From Balaenoptera acutorostrata (Eukaryota > Chordata > Mammalia > Artiodactyla > Balaenopteridae), in the NCBI RefSeq assembly GCF_949987535.1, contig NC_080075.1, positions 3,224,001 to 3,288,000 on the forward strand: a stretch of DNA of 64,000 nt, given 5' to 3'. This document shows, piece by piece, positions 47,386-58,110 of the stretch. The notes under the pieces were generated by a model. The model was not told the origin of the DNA and searched no databases. It saw nothing but the letters and a program-made list of their open reading frames with translations. Position 1 is the first letter of the stretch, and every line of letters begins with the position of its first letter. The translations under genes were made by a program, and so were the position numbers.

Positions 47386-48466
47386 GAAAACTTAAAGCCT
47401 GTAAGTTAGACACAGCAGACACGCTAGATGTGATGGGAGAAATAATGCCGTGAATGTAGCACTTCTAGTGTTTCAAAGTATATTCATATCGTCCATTTCA
47501 CTTCATCTTTACAATGACCCCGAGGGCTGCTGAGGACTCCAGGCCCCTCAACAGTGGCCCTCTTGGGGCCACTGCTGCCATATGATTCACTTGGGAGGAA
47601 AGAAATGCCCACTAAAAAGCCACGTGGATATTATGAAGGTAATGGGGACAAAGAGGTCGTCCTGAGTGTAGAAAATTGGAGCCATTCAGCCTCATAGAAA
47701 AGAGGAGTTTTATGTTTCATTCCCAAGTTCAGAGAAAAGAAAACCTTTCCTTTTCTTTCCTCTTTGCTGTTGTTGGCAAGACTCTGTAAGACGGCAGCTC
47801 ACATAGAAGGCACACGCTGGGCCAGATTTTCAAAGAGCCTCTATGCTTTGCATGTGTTAGATTTTTTCATGCAGAGCTGCAGCTCTGGGTGGTGGGGAAG
47901 TTTGTGGGGTGGAGGGGAGGGTGGGCACAGATGGCTTTTCACATGTGCCACCTCACTTTGAATGTGGAAATGTACTAATTTTGTGAGACTTAGTTTTCTT
48001 AAAAGTAGAGTTCCTTAAGAAGGCTTATATCCTGAGCAGTGCAGTCTTTAAATGAACAGTTCTGCAGATGAGACGCAACCTGGGTCTGTCTGGTGGACAG
48101 TGGCGCAAAGGTGCTTTATTGTTGGAAACAGAGCTCAGCTAAAGAGACTCCAAATTACCTTGCAGTCCGTGTGGATTATGGTGATTCCAATTGCTTGCAG
48201 GTCATGTTATACCTTTTTCCTGGGCACTTTTTGCTAGAATAGACCTTTGCTAGGGAACGATTAAATGCCTCAGAGTTAGTGATTTGATAATAGAGCCTTG
48301 AGGATTTGGTTTAGTCTCAGAAGGATGTAGGTTCCTTCTTTCCCACGTGACCACCAGTGACTTTAAATTCTCTTCCTTTGGCTCTTTGCCAGTTGTATCT
48401 GTTCAGGTAGAGAAGGTTATGCTGTGGTAGAAAAAAACCATCAAAATCTCAGTGGCTTTACAGCAA
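47386..48466. other. No gene recognised
   Basis: Mixed sequence. The stretch 47450-47530 may be a further MIR scrap in the opposite direction. Confidence 0.4.
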
Positions 48467-48623
48467 CAAGTCTGTTTCTTTTTTTTTTTAGTTAAAAAAA
48501 ATTTTTTTATTGAAATATAGTACAATGTTGTGTGAGTTTCAGGTGTATAGCAAAGCGATTCAGTTATTTATATGTATATATATATGTATGTATGTATGTG
48601 TGTGTATTGCAAGTCTGTTTCTT
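48467..48623 (-). mobile_element. 5'-truncated L1 3' tail with 14-bp target duplication
   Basis: The insert at 48481-48609 begins with a T-run and 'tttttttattgaaatatagt', the complement of the cetartiodactyl L1 3' end. It ends in (TATG)n. CAAGTCTGTTTCTT flanks it exactly at 48467-48480 and 48610-48623. This is a typical short, 5'-truncated retrotransposition event. Confidence 0.9.
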
Positions 48624-49391
48624 GATTCCATTTCTTGTCCATTGTGGGCTGGAAGAGGTATCCGCCAGCTGTAGACATTTAGGGACTCAGGGTGCTGGGG
48701 CCCTTCTCTGTACCTGGTCCCCCACGTGCCATAGCAGGGGGAAGGGGACCTGGTGAAGCTTGCCCTGGCTTCTGCAGCTTCTGCCCAGAAGAGCCACCTG
48801 TCACTCCTAACATCTCATTGGTCAAAAAAGTCATGTGACCACGCCTGACTTCAAAGTAGTTGGGGCCATTCAACCCTACTCTGAGCCTAGAAGGAGGGGA
48901 AGAGAAATATAAATAAACTGCCTCTGACGACCTCATCCTCGATTACACAAATCTACACAGGGAAGGGATTTCTCTATATTTATTGTAATTAGCACTGCCG
49001 GTGTGCATTTCTCTGCCCCAGACATTTTCGAGCCTTGCTAAAAAAGTGTCACGTGTCTCCACAACAGTCTCCATGCATTGACTGTTCTGCATCCTTGGAC
49101 TCTTATGATACTTTGGAATGCTTTCAGTAACCATGATTAGAATGAAAATAATAGTGAAGAATAAAAAGTCACCCACAGAGAGAAATACACCTCTTAATCA
49201 GTTGCTTAAACTCCACTTCTTTTCTTTCTTTTGAAAGTGCCTTTCAGGTCTTTATCAAAGAACATCTTTGTGATCAGATTAATCAACAATTGATGGGTGA
49301 GGAAGCTAAGACTAAGAGAAGATAGGTAGAGACCTTTCAAGTCTCTGATATGTGAGTTCAAGTGTTTAATTCATTTTCTGGGATTTGACTA
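48624..49391. other. No gene recognised
   Basis: Mixed composition, no credible gene and no clear repeat. Confidence 0.4.
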
Positions 49392-49640
49392 ATCACCACC
49401 ACCACCCTCACCACCACCATCCTCACTACCATCTCCATCACCACCACCACCCTCACCACCATCTCCATCACCACCATCACCATCACCACCACCATCCTCA
49501 CTACCACCCCCCTCACCACTATCTCCATCACCACCACCACCCTCACCATCACCACCATCTCCATCACCACCATCACCACCATCACCCTCACCGCCATCTC
49601 CATCACCACCACCACCCTCACCACCATCACTAGTACCACC
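49392..49640. repeat. CAC/CAT minisatellite
   Basis: Almost entirely CAC, CAT and CCTCAC units. A higher-order period of about 30 bp is visible (blocks of 'ccatctccatcaccaccac' alternating with 'caccctcacc'). The resulting His/Pro and Val/Met/Gly frames are repeat artefacts. Confidence 0.95.
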
Positions 49641-50034
49641 ATCTATCATTATAAACACACATTTGTGTGACCCATATAATGTTTCTCTTCACACCATCAT
49701 GGGAGCCATAACATTGGTAAGATTTTTAGTAATTTTGGTTTTTTTTCCTACACATTGCCTAATCTAGGAATTAAAAGGTCATGGAAGAAAGTGACAGCTC
49801 AGAACTGTCTTCAGGACTGAGTTTGGATTAAGCCTATCTGTTACCCTCTTCAATTTGCATTTTTTTTTTCTTTTCATTTCCTTCCTGTGGTACTTTCCTC
49901 CTTGAAACTTGAAAGAGAACCAGAGCTAAAAAATGACGTGCTCCATGGCCTCCAGGTCCCAGGAAAGAGCTGTATTACTGCAGCACTGACTTTTAAGTCC
50001 TTTACCACAGACATCACTCAGGTATGTCCTTTTA
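49641..50034. other. No gene recognised
   Basis: Short interval with an octamer at 49853-49860 and a T-run near 49861. Nothing else. Confidence 0.4.
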
Positions 50035-50195
50035 AAGTGCACAGGTGTGGGGAATTCCCTGGAGATCCAGTGGTGAGGACTCCGCCCTTCAATTGCCGAG
50101 GACCTGAGTTTGATCCCTGGTCAAGGGACTAAGATCCCACAAGCCACGTGGGGTGCAGCCAAAAATAAATAAATAAGTGAAGTGCACAGGTGTGG
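50035..50195 (+). mobile_element. CHR-like tRNA-derived SINE with 16-bp target duplication
   Basis: The body at 50051-50179 starts 'ggaattccctggagatccag', carries a degenerate B box 'gagtttgatccc', and ends 'ccaaaaataaataaataa'. AAGTGCACAGGTGTGG flanks it at 50035-50050 and 50180-50195. It is a short member of the cetartiodactyl group. Confidence 0.92.
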
Positions 50196-51779
50196 CTCGG
50201 ATTTCCAAAGCTGAGGCTATTTTTCCTGCCATACTCTGCTCAGCAACCAGCAGGGGAAGCTAGAAGGACCAGTCCAAAGGAAAGTGGCACAATTACCCAG
50301 TGAATCAGAATGATTTAGCAGAATCATTGCAGTTGGAAGGTTTTACTTCATGAGTTTGCCTATCTGCTCTGATTTGGGTGTGATGCTTTGGGCCTCTGGG
50401 AACAGTGTTCAGAGTGGGCTTTCTTTGGAGGTGATTCCATTGCCCACTGAGCCGAGGAGATCAACGTTCCGTCGTAGCCTCTGGCTTATGTGGGAAAGAT
50501 GGCATCTCTGACCCTTGCCCGTGGCCTATGATTTGTGTCTTTAAACACCGTTGCTGGCTGAGGTAATGGTGGAGAGTAGAAGGAATCTGGCCCAAAGCTA
50601 AAGCCCTAGAGCTTTACCCGCCCCCGCCTCCCACCCCCCAAATATTAACAAAACAAGGATGTTATTAAATTACCAATCCTGGCTCCAATTGAACATATGC
50701 CAAGAATTCCATGCTTCCACCTCACATAATACGTTTTATTTTTCTTTTGGGGATTTGTTTTCTGAATCAGTTTACTTCTTTGTGGCCCAATAATCACCAA
50801 ATGGAATTCTCTCCATCTTTCATCCTTCATCATTAGGAAAAAAACACAGTATCATTTTCTGGCAAGAAATAAATATCTCAAAATGAAAGACAATATTTAG
50901 TGACCAAAAAAAAAAAAAAAAAAAGAATCCCTCAAGAGTACTATTTTTTCTGATGAATCCGAACTGGAAGTGATTAAGGGCTCAGTACATTAAAACAATG
51001 AGCACTCGTGTTCATTCCTCCATTTTCATAAGAAAATCAAACATCCTCTTTTATGTAAGTGGGGGGCTACTTAACAAATCTTTTAAGTGAGCCATAGATA
51101 AGTGCATTGGCATGGTTTGAGGAAATTCATAGAGGAAATTAAAAATATTTATTTTATTGAACTAATATTCCCTGCTGGAGATTAAAGTAGCAAATTGAGC
51201 CCACAACTGTAAGACAGATACTATTCAGCAACTGAGTGTCTATTTATTTGGTCCCTAACTGTCAACTTGAACTTGAGTAGAAGTTTTGAATTGTAACTTA
51301 CTAAATGCTTATAAGAGTGTTCCTTGAATATAAAATAGGGTTGTTTCAGATTGTATTTTCATAAAAATATACTTAGTCTGATTTTATTTGGATTGGTGGA
51401 TTTTTGAAAAATGTGTTGGGAATTGAAATTCCTGAGAATCTTTAGGGTGACTAAAATGTTGGTATGGTGTAGAGAATTATGATTTTAAGATCATGTATCG
51501 TGATCATGCCAGTTTGGAAAGTTCCTTATGCCATTTTATAACGTATTTCATAAGGAAATATTTTTAAAGGCATTATTTAGAAATCAGGACTAGCTATTTT
51601 CATTTCAGGCTGCTACCTCTTAGCTGTTTGAATCAGAGCATACTAGTTAAACTTGGCTGTGGCCAGTTTGATCATCAGTATCTTTTTCATGGATGTACAA
51701 CTATAGTTGTAGTACAACTTAATTTTTATTTTAGATTTATAAAGGAAAAGATATCTGGAATGGAGATGTAAGCACTGAG
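50196..51779. other. A/T-rich, no gene recognised
   Basis: Gene-free sequence with a pure A-run at about 50907-50924. No repeat family assigned. Confidence 0.4.
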
Positions 51780-51965
51780 ACAGGAGGCAGATAGTAGCTA
51801 CAATATTTAAGTTCCAATGAGTAGTTACTATGTTCCAATCGACTAAAGAATTTTGTGTCCAATATCACCTGGAGACACTTACTATTTTGCAGTAACTATA
51901 ATTATCATCATTTTACAGGTGAGGAAACTGACAACTCAAAGAAGATACTAACTTTCCCGCCCACC
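51780..51965 (-). mobile_element. MIR SINE relic
   Basis: 'gagtagttactatgttcca', 'tcatcattttacaggtgagg' and 'aaactgacaactcaaagaag' match the MIR complement. Confidence 0.8.
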
Positions 51966-53074
51966 GCCTCTTCTCCAAGCTGGCAGGCTCCCGAGAGGCC
52001 AGGTTGGTTTTCTCCACTGGAGGCTGGGACGCTGTGGGGTTTCCCTTGCAGTGGGCAGAGACCTGGGTAAAGATGGTCTTCAAGCTCCTGGGGCAAAAGG
52101 TGATAAGTGCAACATGCAAGGCTGGCTTCCCATCCTCTCTCCCTTCACAGAAATTCTCCTGTACGACGTCCATGCATCTTCAAGCAGGCTTTTCCATGGA
52201 AGAGCTCACGTGGGCACGCGTTCAATTCAAGTCCCAGTGTGCTTTCCCCCAGGGGCTCTTTCACAAGATTACAAAGACTGGGAAACTCGCCCATGGTTAT
52301 TAATATTTAAAAAAAAGTTATTCTGGCTTCTTTCAGGGCCATATCAGTTTCAAAGATCGCTGTCAGGGTGCGAGCAACTGAAGTTGAAATGGCCGGAAAG
52401 CGGAAACTTTTCTTCAGAGTTGTACAGTCGGTGGAATATTCATAGAAGTGTAATGTGACACAGGATGCCGAGTCGGTGTCGAAACTTTGTTCCAAACCAT
52501 ATTTGCTGTTTGTAAAACTGGTCCCTCAGGGGCCAGCTACGGATAAGGTAAGGGGTGGAGGGGAGGGCTGGCTGCCGAGTGACAGAGACGGGGCTGCAGG
52601 AGGGGCTTCTGGCCACAGGAATTAGGGTTCTCGGGAGCAGGGAGAGATCTGGGGTCCAGCCCTTCCCACACTGGGAGGACCACCTCTGCCTCAGGTAGGG
52701 ACACCTTTCCTTCATGTTGCCACGTGAGTTTTGTGCCTGAGTTTGAAACGTGAACTTTGGAGGAAGTGATACAGATATAATTGTGCCGTTTTGCTCGTGG
52801 GGAAGTGACACCATTTGCTTTTTCCTTGAAAGTCTCCTGGTCAGGATGTTGATTAAAAAAAACATGGCGCCGTGGATCCCGATGGGTGTCATCTCTCGAT
52901 GCCGAAAGTATATTTTAAAACGAACCAAAGGTATCATCTACTGATGACCCAAATTTCCTTTCAAGAATTAACAAATCCCTCTCGTTTTTTTTTCCCCCAG
53001 GAACTCTATGCATCTGTAGTTAATCTAAGAATTAACATTTAGCAAATTACCGCCTCAGTGCCTTAAATGAGGTA
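51966..53074. other. No gene recognised
   Basis: Overlapping frames on both strands (up to 165 codons at 52440-52937) resemble no family I know and have chance-level length. Confidence 0.4.
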
Positions 53075-53145
53075 TGCGCCTGGTGGCTCTGTTGATTAGA
53101 GCCCCGTGCTAATGAGGTCACGAGTTCAGTCCCCAGGAGGGCTGG
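53075..53145 (+). pseudogene. tRNA-Ile (AAU) pseudogene
   Basis: The D-arm GCTC-TGTTGATTA-GAGC is intact, and the anticodon loop CTAATGA has anticodon AAT. AGGTCACGAGTTCAGTCCCC parallels the variable/T-arm of tRNA-Ile. About six bases on the 3' side of the anticodon stem are missing, and the B box reads GAGTTCAGTCC instead of GGTTCGATCC, so it cannot fold or be transcribed normally. It could also be the head of an unknown SINE. Confidence 0.65.
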
Positions 53146-53974
53146 TTCGCTTCTCCATGGTTGCCCTCCGGACCCTGGCCACGCCTCCAGAGGAACACTG
53201 GTCACAAGTGGCCTTCTGGGGAAGAATCAACACAAATTCTTCACGATTTGTGGGAAAAGACAGCTCAAAGCAGATGCCTTGAGTTAACCTGGAATATGGC
53301 AGTGATCCCATGGGGTGGCTAAATGGTACCCTAGGAGGCTGCAAAGACGTACTACAGACCGTGCCAGTGCTAGGCTTCCTGGGGTGGCTTCCGTGCTGGG
53401 AAAGCTGGCTTTGAGGCGTGTGTGGGACTCTGTCCTGCAAGGAAAGGGGAGTGTTTTCTAGAAACAGTGAGAGGCGGGATGCCTATTCAAGAGGCAGAGT
53501 CAGGGGGAAGCTTTAGGAGAATTTGGTTGCATTTTCATTGATCGCTTATTCAAAAGATGGATCATTTGGGGACTGCCAAATAGTGTCTGTCGTCATGCAC
53601 CCCCTGGGACCACTGTTCCTGTGGTCAGGCCACGCCACCGACTTGTCTCAAGCTGGCAGTAGACCCAGGAGTGAAGAGCTTTCAGGGCGTGGGGGAGTCT
53701 CACACTCACACATTCTCTCCATTTTTCACTCCCAGAAACCACTTTTTCAGGTCCAGGTTCAGTTCTGAAGCTAAATCTCAGCCAAGCATGACTGGATACA
53801 TTGGTATCCTCTGAGGTCGTTTTTTTGGGTTTAGGGAAGGATAATGCCTAGCGACCTCCAGCTCTGGCTGGTGACATTCCTGGTTGAAACCAGCACCCTC
53901 GCTGGCTTCCTCCTATTTACCAAGAATACATTCTCCGCCTCTCTTTTAAAAAATTTGTTTTAAAAATAATTTTG
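53146..53974. other. No gene recognised
   Basis: Mixed composition with short chance frames. Confidence 0.4.
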
Positions 53975-54055
53975 ATCGCTAGGAGGATGCTTTGTATATA
54001 GTAGGAGTTCCGTAAATATTTGTCAAATGAATGAGTGAGTGGATGAAAGAATCAA
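53975..54055 (+). mobile_element. L2 3' end fragment
   Basis: 'atatagtaggagttccgta' and 'aatatttgtcaaatgaatga' match the conserved L2 3' terminus with its TGAATG-type tail. Confidence 0.6.
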
Positions 54056-54149
54056 ATGTAGAATTGGTTCCATTTAGAAAAAGGCAGTGTTTTTAATTTT
54101 ATCATTTTATTGCTTTTCTCTTTACAAAATTCTGTGTGGTTATTAAAAA

Positions 54150-54685
54150 TAATTCAGAAAATGGAGATGAGCAGAACTTAAGAAGATAAAAATCACCCGT
54201 AATGCCATCACTTGGAGATAGCCTTTCTTGACATTTTGGGGTGTGTTATATTTATATCTATATGCATATCTATTATATATATGGGACTCAGACAATGTGT
54301 GATTTTTTAAAACTTATATCCAGAATCTTTGCATATTATATATTCTTCTGTGTTATTATTTTAATTTTTTCAGAGCATTTTATTCTATGACTTGACTTCA
54401 ACTTCGTCGCATATTAAAACATCCCTGTAGCTTAAACTTTCTACATAGCTTTATTTCCTTGGGATAAATTCCTACAAGAGGAATTGCACGGTTCCATGGT
54501 TTTCTAATTCACTGTATGTTGGCAAGTTATCGGTTAGAGCAGCGCCACCAATACGTACTCCTACCTGCGATCGGTTAGCGTCCCGCCACACTCCTCCTTT
54601 GTTGAACAGTGTGTTGTCATTCTTATATTTGCTAATCCATAGGCAAAAAGTATATCCAAGTTCTTCTACTTTGCATTTCTTTTTT
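54150..54685 (-). mobile_element. Old L1-class relic, antisense
   Basis: 'aaaatcacccgtaatgccat' near the start and 'ttccttgggataaattcctac' with 'aagaggaattgcacgg' further on are typical of old LINE 3' regions read on the complement. Diverged; the subfamily is unresolved. Confidence 0.5.
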
Positions 54686-54689
54686 TAAA

Positions 54690-55160
54690 ATTTATTTTTA
54701 TTTTTTGTTTTTTTTTACTCTATTGCACTCTTTTATATTTTAAAAATTAATTAACAATTTTATTTTTTATTTTTTGGCTGCATTGGGTCTTCGTTGCTAC
54801 GCGTCAGCTTTCTCTAGTTGCAGCGAGCAGGGGCTACTCTTTGTTGCGGTGCACGGGCTTCTCATTGTGGTGGCTTCTCTTGCTGTGGAGCACAGGCTCT
54901 AGGTGCATGGGCTTCAGTAGTTGCAGCATGCGGGCTCAGTAGTTGCAGCACACGGGCCCTAGAGCATGCGGGCTTCAGTAGTTGTGGTGCACTGGCTCAG
55001 TAATTGTGGCTCGTGGGCTCTAGAGCACAGGCTCAGTAGTTGTGGTGCACGGGCTTAGTTGCTCCACAGCATGTGGGATCTTCCCTGACCAGGGATCAAA
55101 CCTGTGTCCCCTGCGTTGGCAGGTGGATTCTTAACCACTGTGCCACCAGGGAAGTCCCTA
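54690..55160 (-). mobile_element. CHR-type SINE, antisense, with internal unit expansion
   Basis: Poly(T)/A-T-rich head, then 'ttggctgcattgggtcttcg', the CHR body, and the tRNA-like end 'taaccactgtgccaccaggg'. The unit around 'gggctcagtagttg' is repeated at least four times (54905-55055), more than in the usual CHR form. Confidence 0.9.
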
Positions 55161-55182
55161 ATTTTTTTTTTTTTTTTTTTTA

Positions 55183-55250
55183 CAGTAGGTACTTGTTGGT
55201 TATCTATTTTAAATATAGCAGTGTGTACATGTCAATCCCAACTCCCATAG
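55183..55250 (-). mobile_element. Fragment of L1 3' UTR
   Basis: 'acagtaggtacttgttggtt' through 'agtgtgtacatgtcaatccc' is the part of the cetartiodactyl L1 3' UTR seen in young copies, read on the complement. It is preceded by a 22-base T-run. Confidence 0.65.
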
Positions 55251-57889
55251 TGAAACTGAGTATTTTTTCATGTGGCCATTTTAACATCTTCTTTGCAAAT
55301 TTCCTGTTAATGTTTTTGAAAACCCACATATTTGGGGGGCCAATATACGTACCCCTCTCTACTTCATGGACTATTGTAAGAATTAGTTGAAATAACCTAT
55401 CTGAATATGTTTGAAACTGACACAGCAATACACAAATGTGTTGACCACGTTTATGACCTGTAGGGTGAGGGTCAGGAGGAATGGCCATCTGGAGACAAAC
55501 GGGCTGAGTCAGTGGTACCCATTGAAGGCTTGGGCAGCTCTGCCTGATGACGTATGGGGAGAGGCACCTGTGAGAAAGGGAAAGGGGCCTTGACCTAGAG
55601 ACTTGTTACTGAGAGAAGGCCACCGGAAATAGACAAGGTCAGTGGCAGTACAGGGGCTGGCAGCTCGAAATGTTGTTTCAGTTGTTACAACTAGTATATT
55701 GTACTTCTCTAATTTGAAAATGATCCGATAAAGAAAAAAACAATTAAGACACTCTACCCTGCAGCAGGGTTGGCAATTCATGAGGCGACAGGAGCTGAGT
55801 CCTGGGCTGTCATGGGTTCCTGTGCTGACTTGGACAGAGCAGCCCCAGGGAGCCCCTGAGAGTCATACCTGGACCCTGCAGGACGCCGAGCTCACGGCCA
55901 TCTCGCACTCAGATGACGGGGAAGCCGTGCCTCCTTGGCAAGCAGGACCCTGTGAACAGGTAAGACATTTCCCTGGCTGGAAGTAAACACAGGCCGTCCT
56001 CCCAGATCCAGTGTGTACCACTGCCTGGCAGGGAGAAGGCAGGGCTTAAGTGCAGTGGGAAGAACTTGAGTTTGTGCAGGAGGAGAAATGAGAGCTTTTC
56101 TTCTTCAGTTCAAGGGCTGCCACTGCAGCCGATGATACAGAGTTATCTGACTGGGGTTTTATGTTATTTTACACCAGGTAAAGCTGCTTTGAGACAACGC
56201 TGTTTCCTGGGACAGGGCCTGTGCTAGGGCCTGGGGACAAAGTTGGGGACAGACTGTGATAATCTCTGGCTTTCCGGAGTCTCAGCTGGGTTGGGGACAC
56301 GGACGGTACACGAGGGACCAAGCAAACAGGGAGAGTGTGGTCCACGGCAATCATGCTCCAAAGGAAACGGAAACGGGCAAGGATCAGGGCTGGGCCATTT
56401 GGGATTTGGAGGCAATGCGAGGTCTTTCTGGGGAAAGCACATTTAAACCGAAGTAAGAATGAGGAGACGGGCCAGCAGGTGAAGAAAGGCAGACCCAGGA
56501 GGGAGGAGGCGTCTCAGCTGTTCCACAGGGTGACAGCAGAGCCGTGAGCTGGTCAGGATGAGGTCTGAGAGGCCAGCAGGCATCAGATCACACCTGGCCT
56601 CATTCGTGCTTCATGTTTAGAAGTTTGATTTTACCCTAAGCGCACAGGCAAGGTAGAGTGTGCTTAGAAATCCAACATCATAACGCCTTGCGGAAGCCTC
56701 AACTCAGCGTGTGTAAAGATTTGTTGAGTGAGCTCAAAATAAATAAACAAATTGATGTTCTGTGCTTGGAAAACATCCTGTTTTATTTTATTCTATTTTT
56801 AAACTTTGGTTTTGGCTTCTATTACATGAAAAATCACTCCCATTTAGATTTATTTTTGTTAAAAGACCAAGCTTACAGGGATGAGAATTAAAAGTCTGAT
56901 GTTGAGAAACGTGCCTGAAATGCAAGGAAAGGTTGATGAGACAGTGTCTCCACAGCCTGGATCGTGTGGAGCGCTTTCAGAAACCATCACCCGTTGTGCA
57001 GGTGAGGCGGCAGCTCAGAGACGCGAAAAAAGGCTTGGCAAGGCCACATCCTTGTGTGAGGTCCCGGGAACGTGTGTCTCTGCTCTGGTGAACTTTCCGT
57101 GAGCCCAGGGCAAATGGTGGCCACCATGGCCTCATGGAGTTGCTTGGGCTCCTTTCTGTGGCCTCTGGGGCTCTTGCTGTAGGAGTTTGTGAAAACAGGA
57201 AGGATATGGGATGGTCATGGGGGTTCTCGTTACTCCATGGTGCACTGGGGGCCCGTGTCCGCTCATCAGGTAGACTAGGGACTCGGCCCCCTGACCTCCC
57301 TCTCTGACCACCAAGCGTCCACCTCTGAGACCTAATCAGGGCTCCCACATCTTGAGGTTGGGGAGACGCCCAAGGAGATCAGTGGAATTCCACCTTTCTC
57401 CTCCCATCCCAACACTTAAAAATATGGGCTGTGATGATTTGGGACGTGCTACCTCTCTACACATTGGCATCTGGGTCCTCTGTCCTCCTGGAGCCCTTGC
57501 CGGTCCTCCTCGTCCTCCTTGAACTTGTCTCCAAGGAAGTCTGCTGTGATCACTAACATCACCCCTATTATCTGAGGTCCACTGAGGTGCGTCAGGGTTT
57601 TGGGACGCACACGTGGCACTCAGCCCAGCTACTGTAGATCTGCAGCCACCTTGGGTTTCGCCTTTCCTGGTAGGATCCCACCGGGAACTCTTTGGGGCAA
57701 AACATTTCTTTTGCAATTTAATCGTCAGCAGGTGGGATACAGTATTCCCTGCCTGAGCTTGAATTGAAGGAACCCATAATCTTCGAGTTCCAGCTCTTGA
57801 GAAGAATGGCAGCTGCTGGAGGATGTGAACTTGACATTTGAAATTGGCCGACACCTGGGAGTTAGTGTGAGGTAGAAAAACAAACAAGG
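55251..57889. other. Gene-free interval
   Basis: About 2.6 kb. A MIR scrap is likely at 56985-57060 ('caggtgaggcggcagctcag'). Overlapping frames at 57336-57887 have no recognisable homology. Confidence 0.4.
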
Positions 57890-58110
57890 GCTGTGAGGTT
57901 GGGTAGATGTAGGTTCCAGACCAGTTCTGTACTTCTTGTCGTGCGGCTCTGCAGTAACAACTTGTATGATCTCTGTGAGGCCCATTTTTCCATCTTTAGA
58001 ATGGGGGTAGTATAGTCTACTGCATAATATTTCGGTGAGGATGAAAAGAAGAGAATGAAAATATCTGTCACACAAGAGATGCTCAAGAGACATTAGCTCT
58101 TATGTTCCTT
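57890..58110 (+). mobile_element. MIR SINE relic
   Basis: 'gtgaggcccatttttccatc', 'tttagaatgggggtagtata' and 'cggtgaggatgaaaagaaga' follow MIR. It ends 'gatgctcaagagacattagc'. Confidence 0.8.

Noticed and set aside
49385..49642. His/Pro-rich and Val/Met-rich frames on both strands
   Set aside because: Direct product of the CAC/CAT minisatellite.
52440..52937. 165-codon minus-strand frame
   Set aside because: No recognisable domain, plus-strand frames overlap it, and the length is near chance level.
54818..55160. Regular repeats suggesting a CRISPR-like array
   Set aside because: The units are internal repeats of a CHR SINE in a mammalian genome; no spacer pattern.
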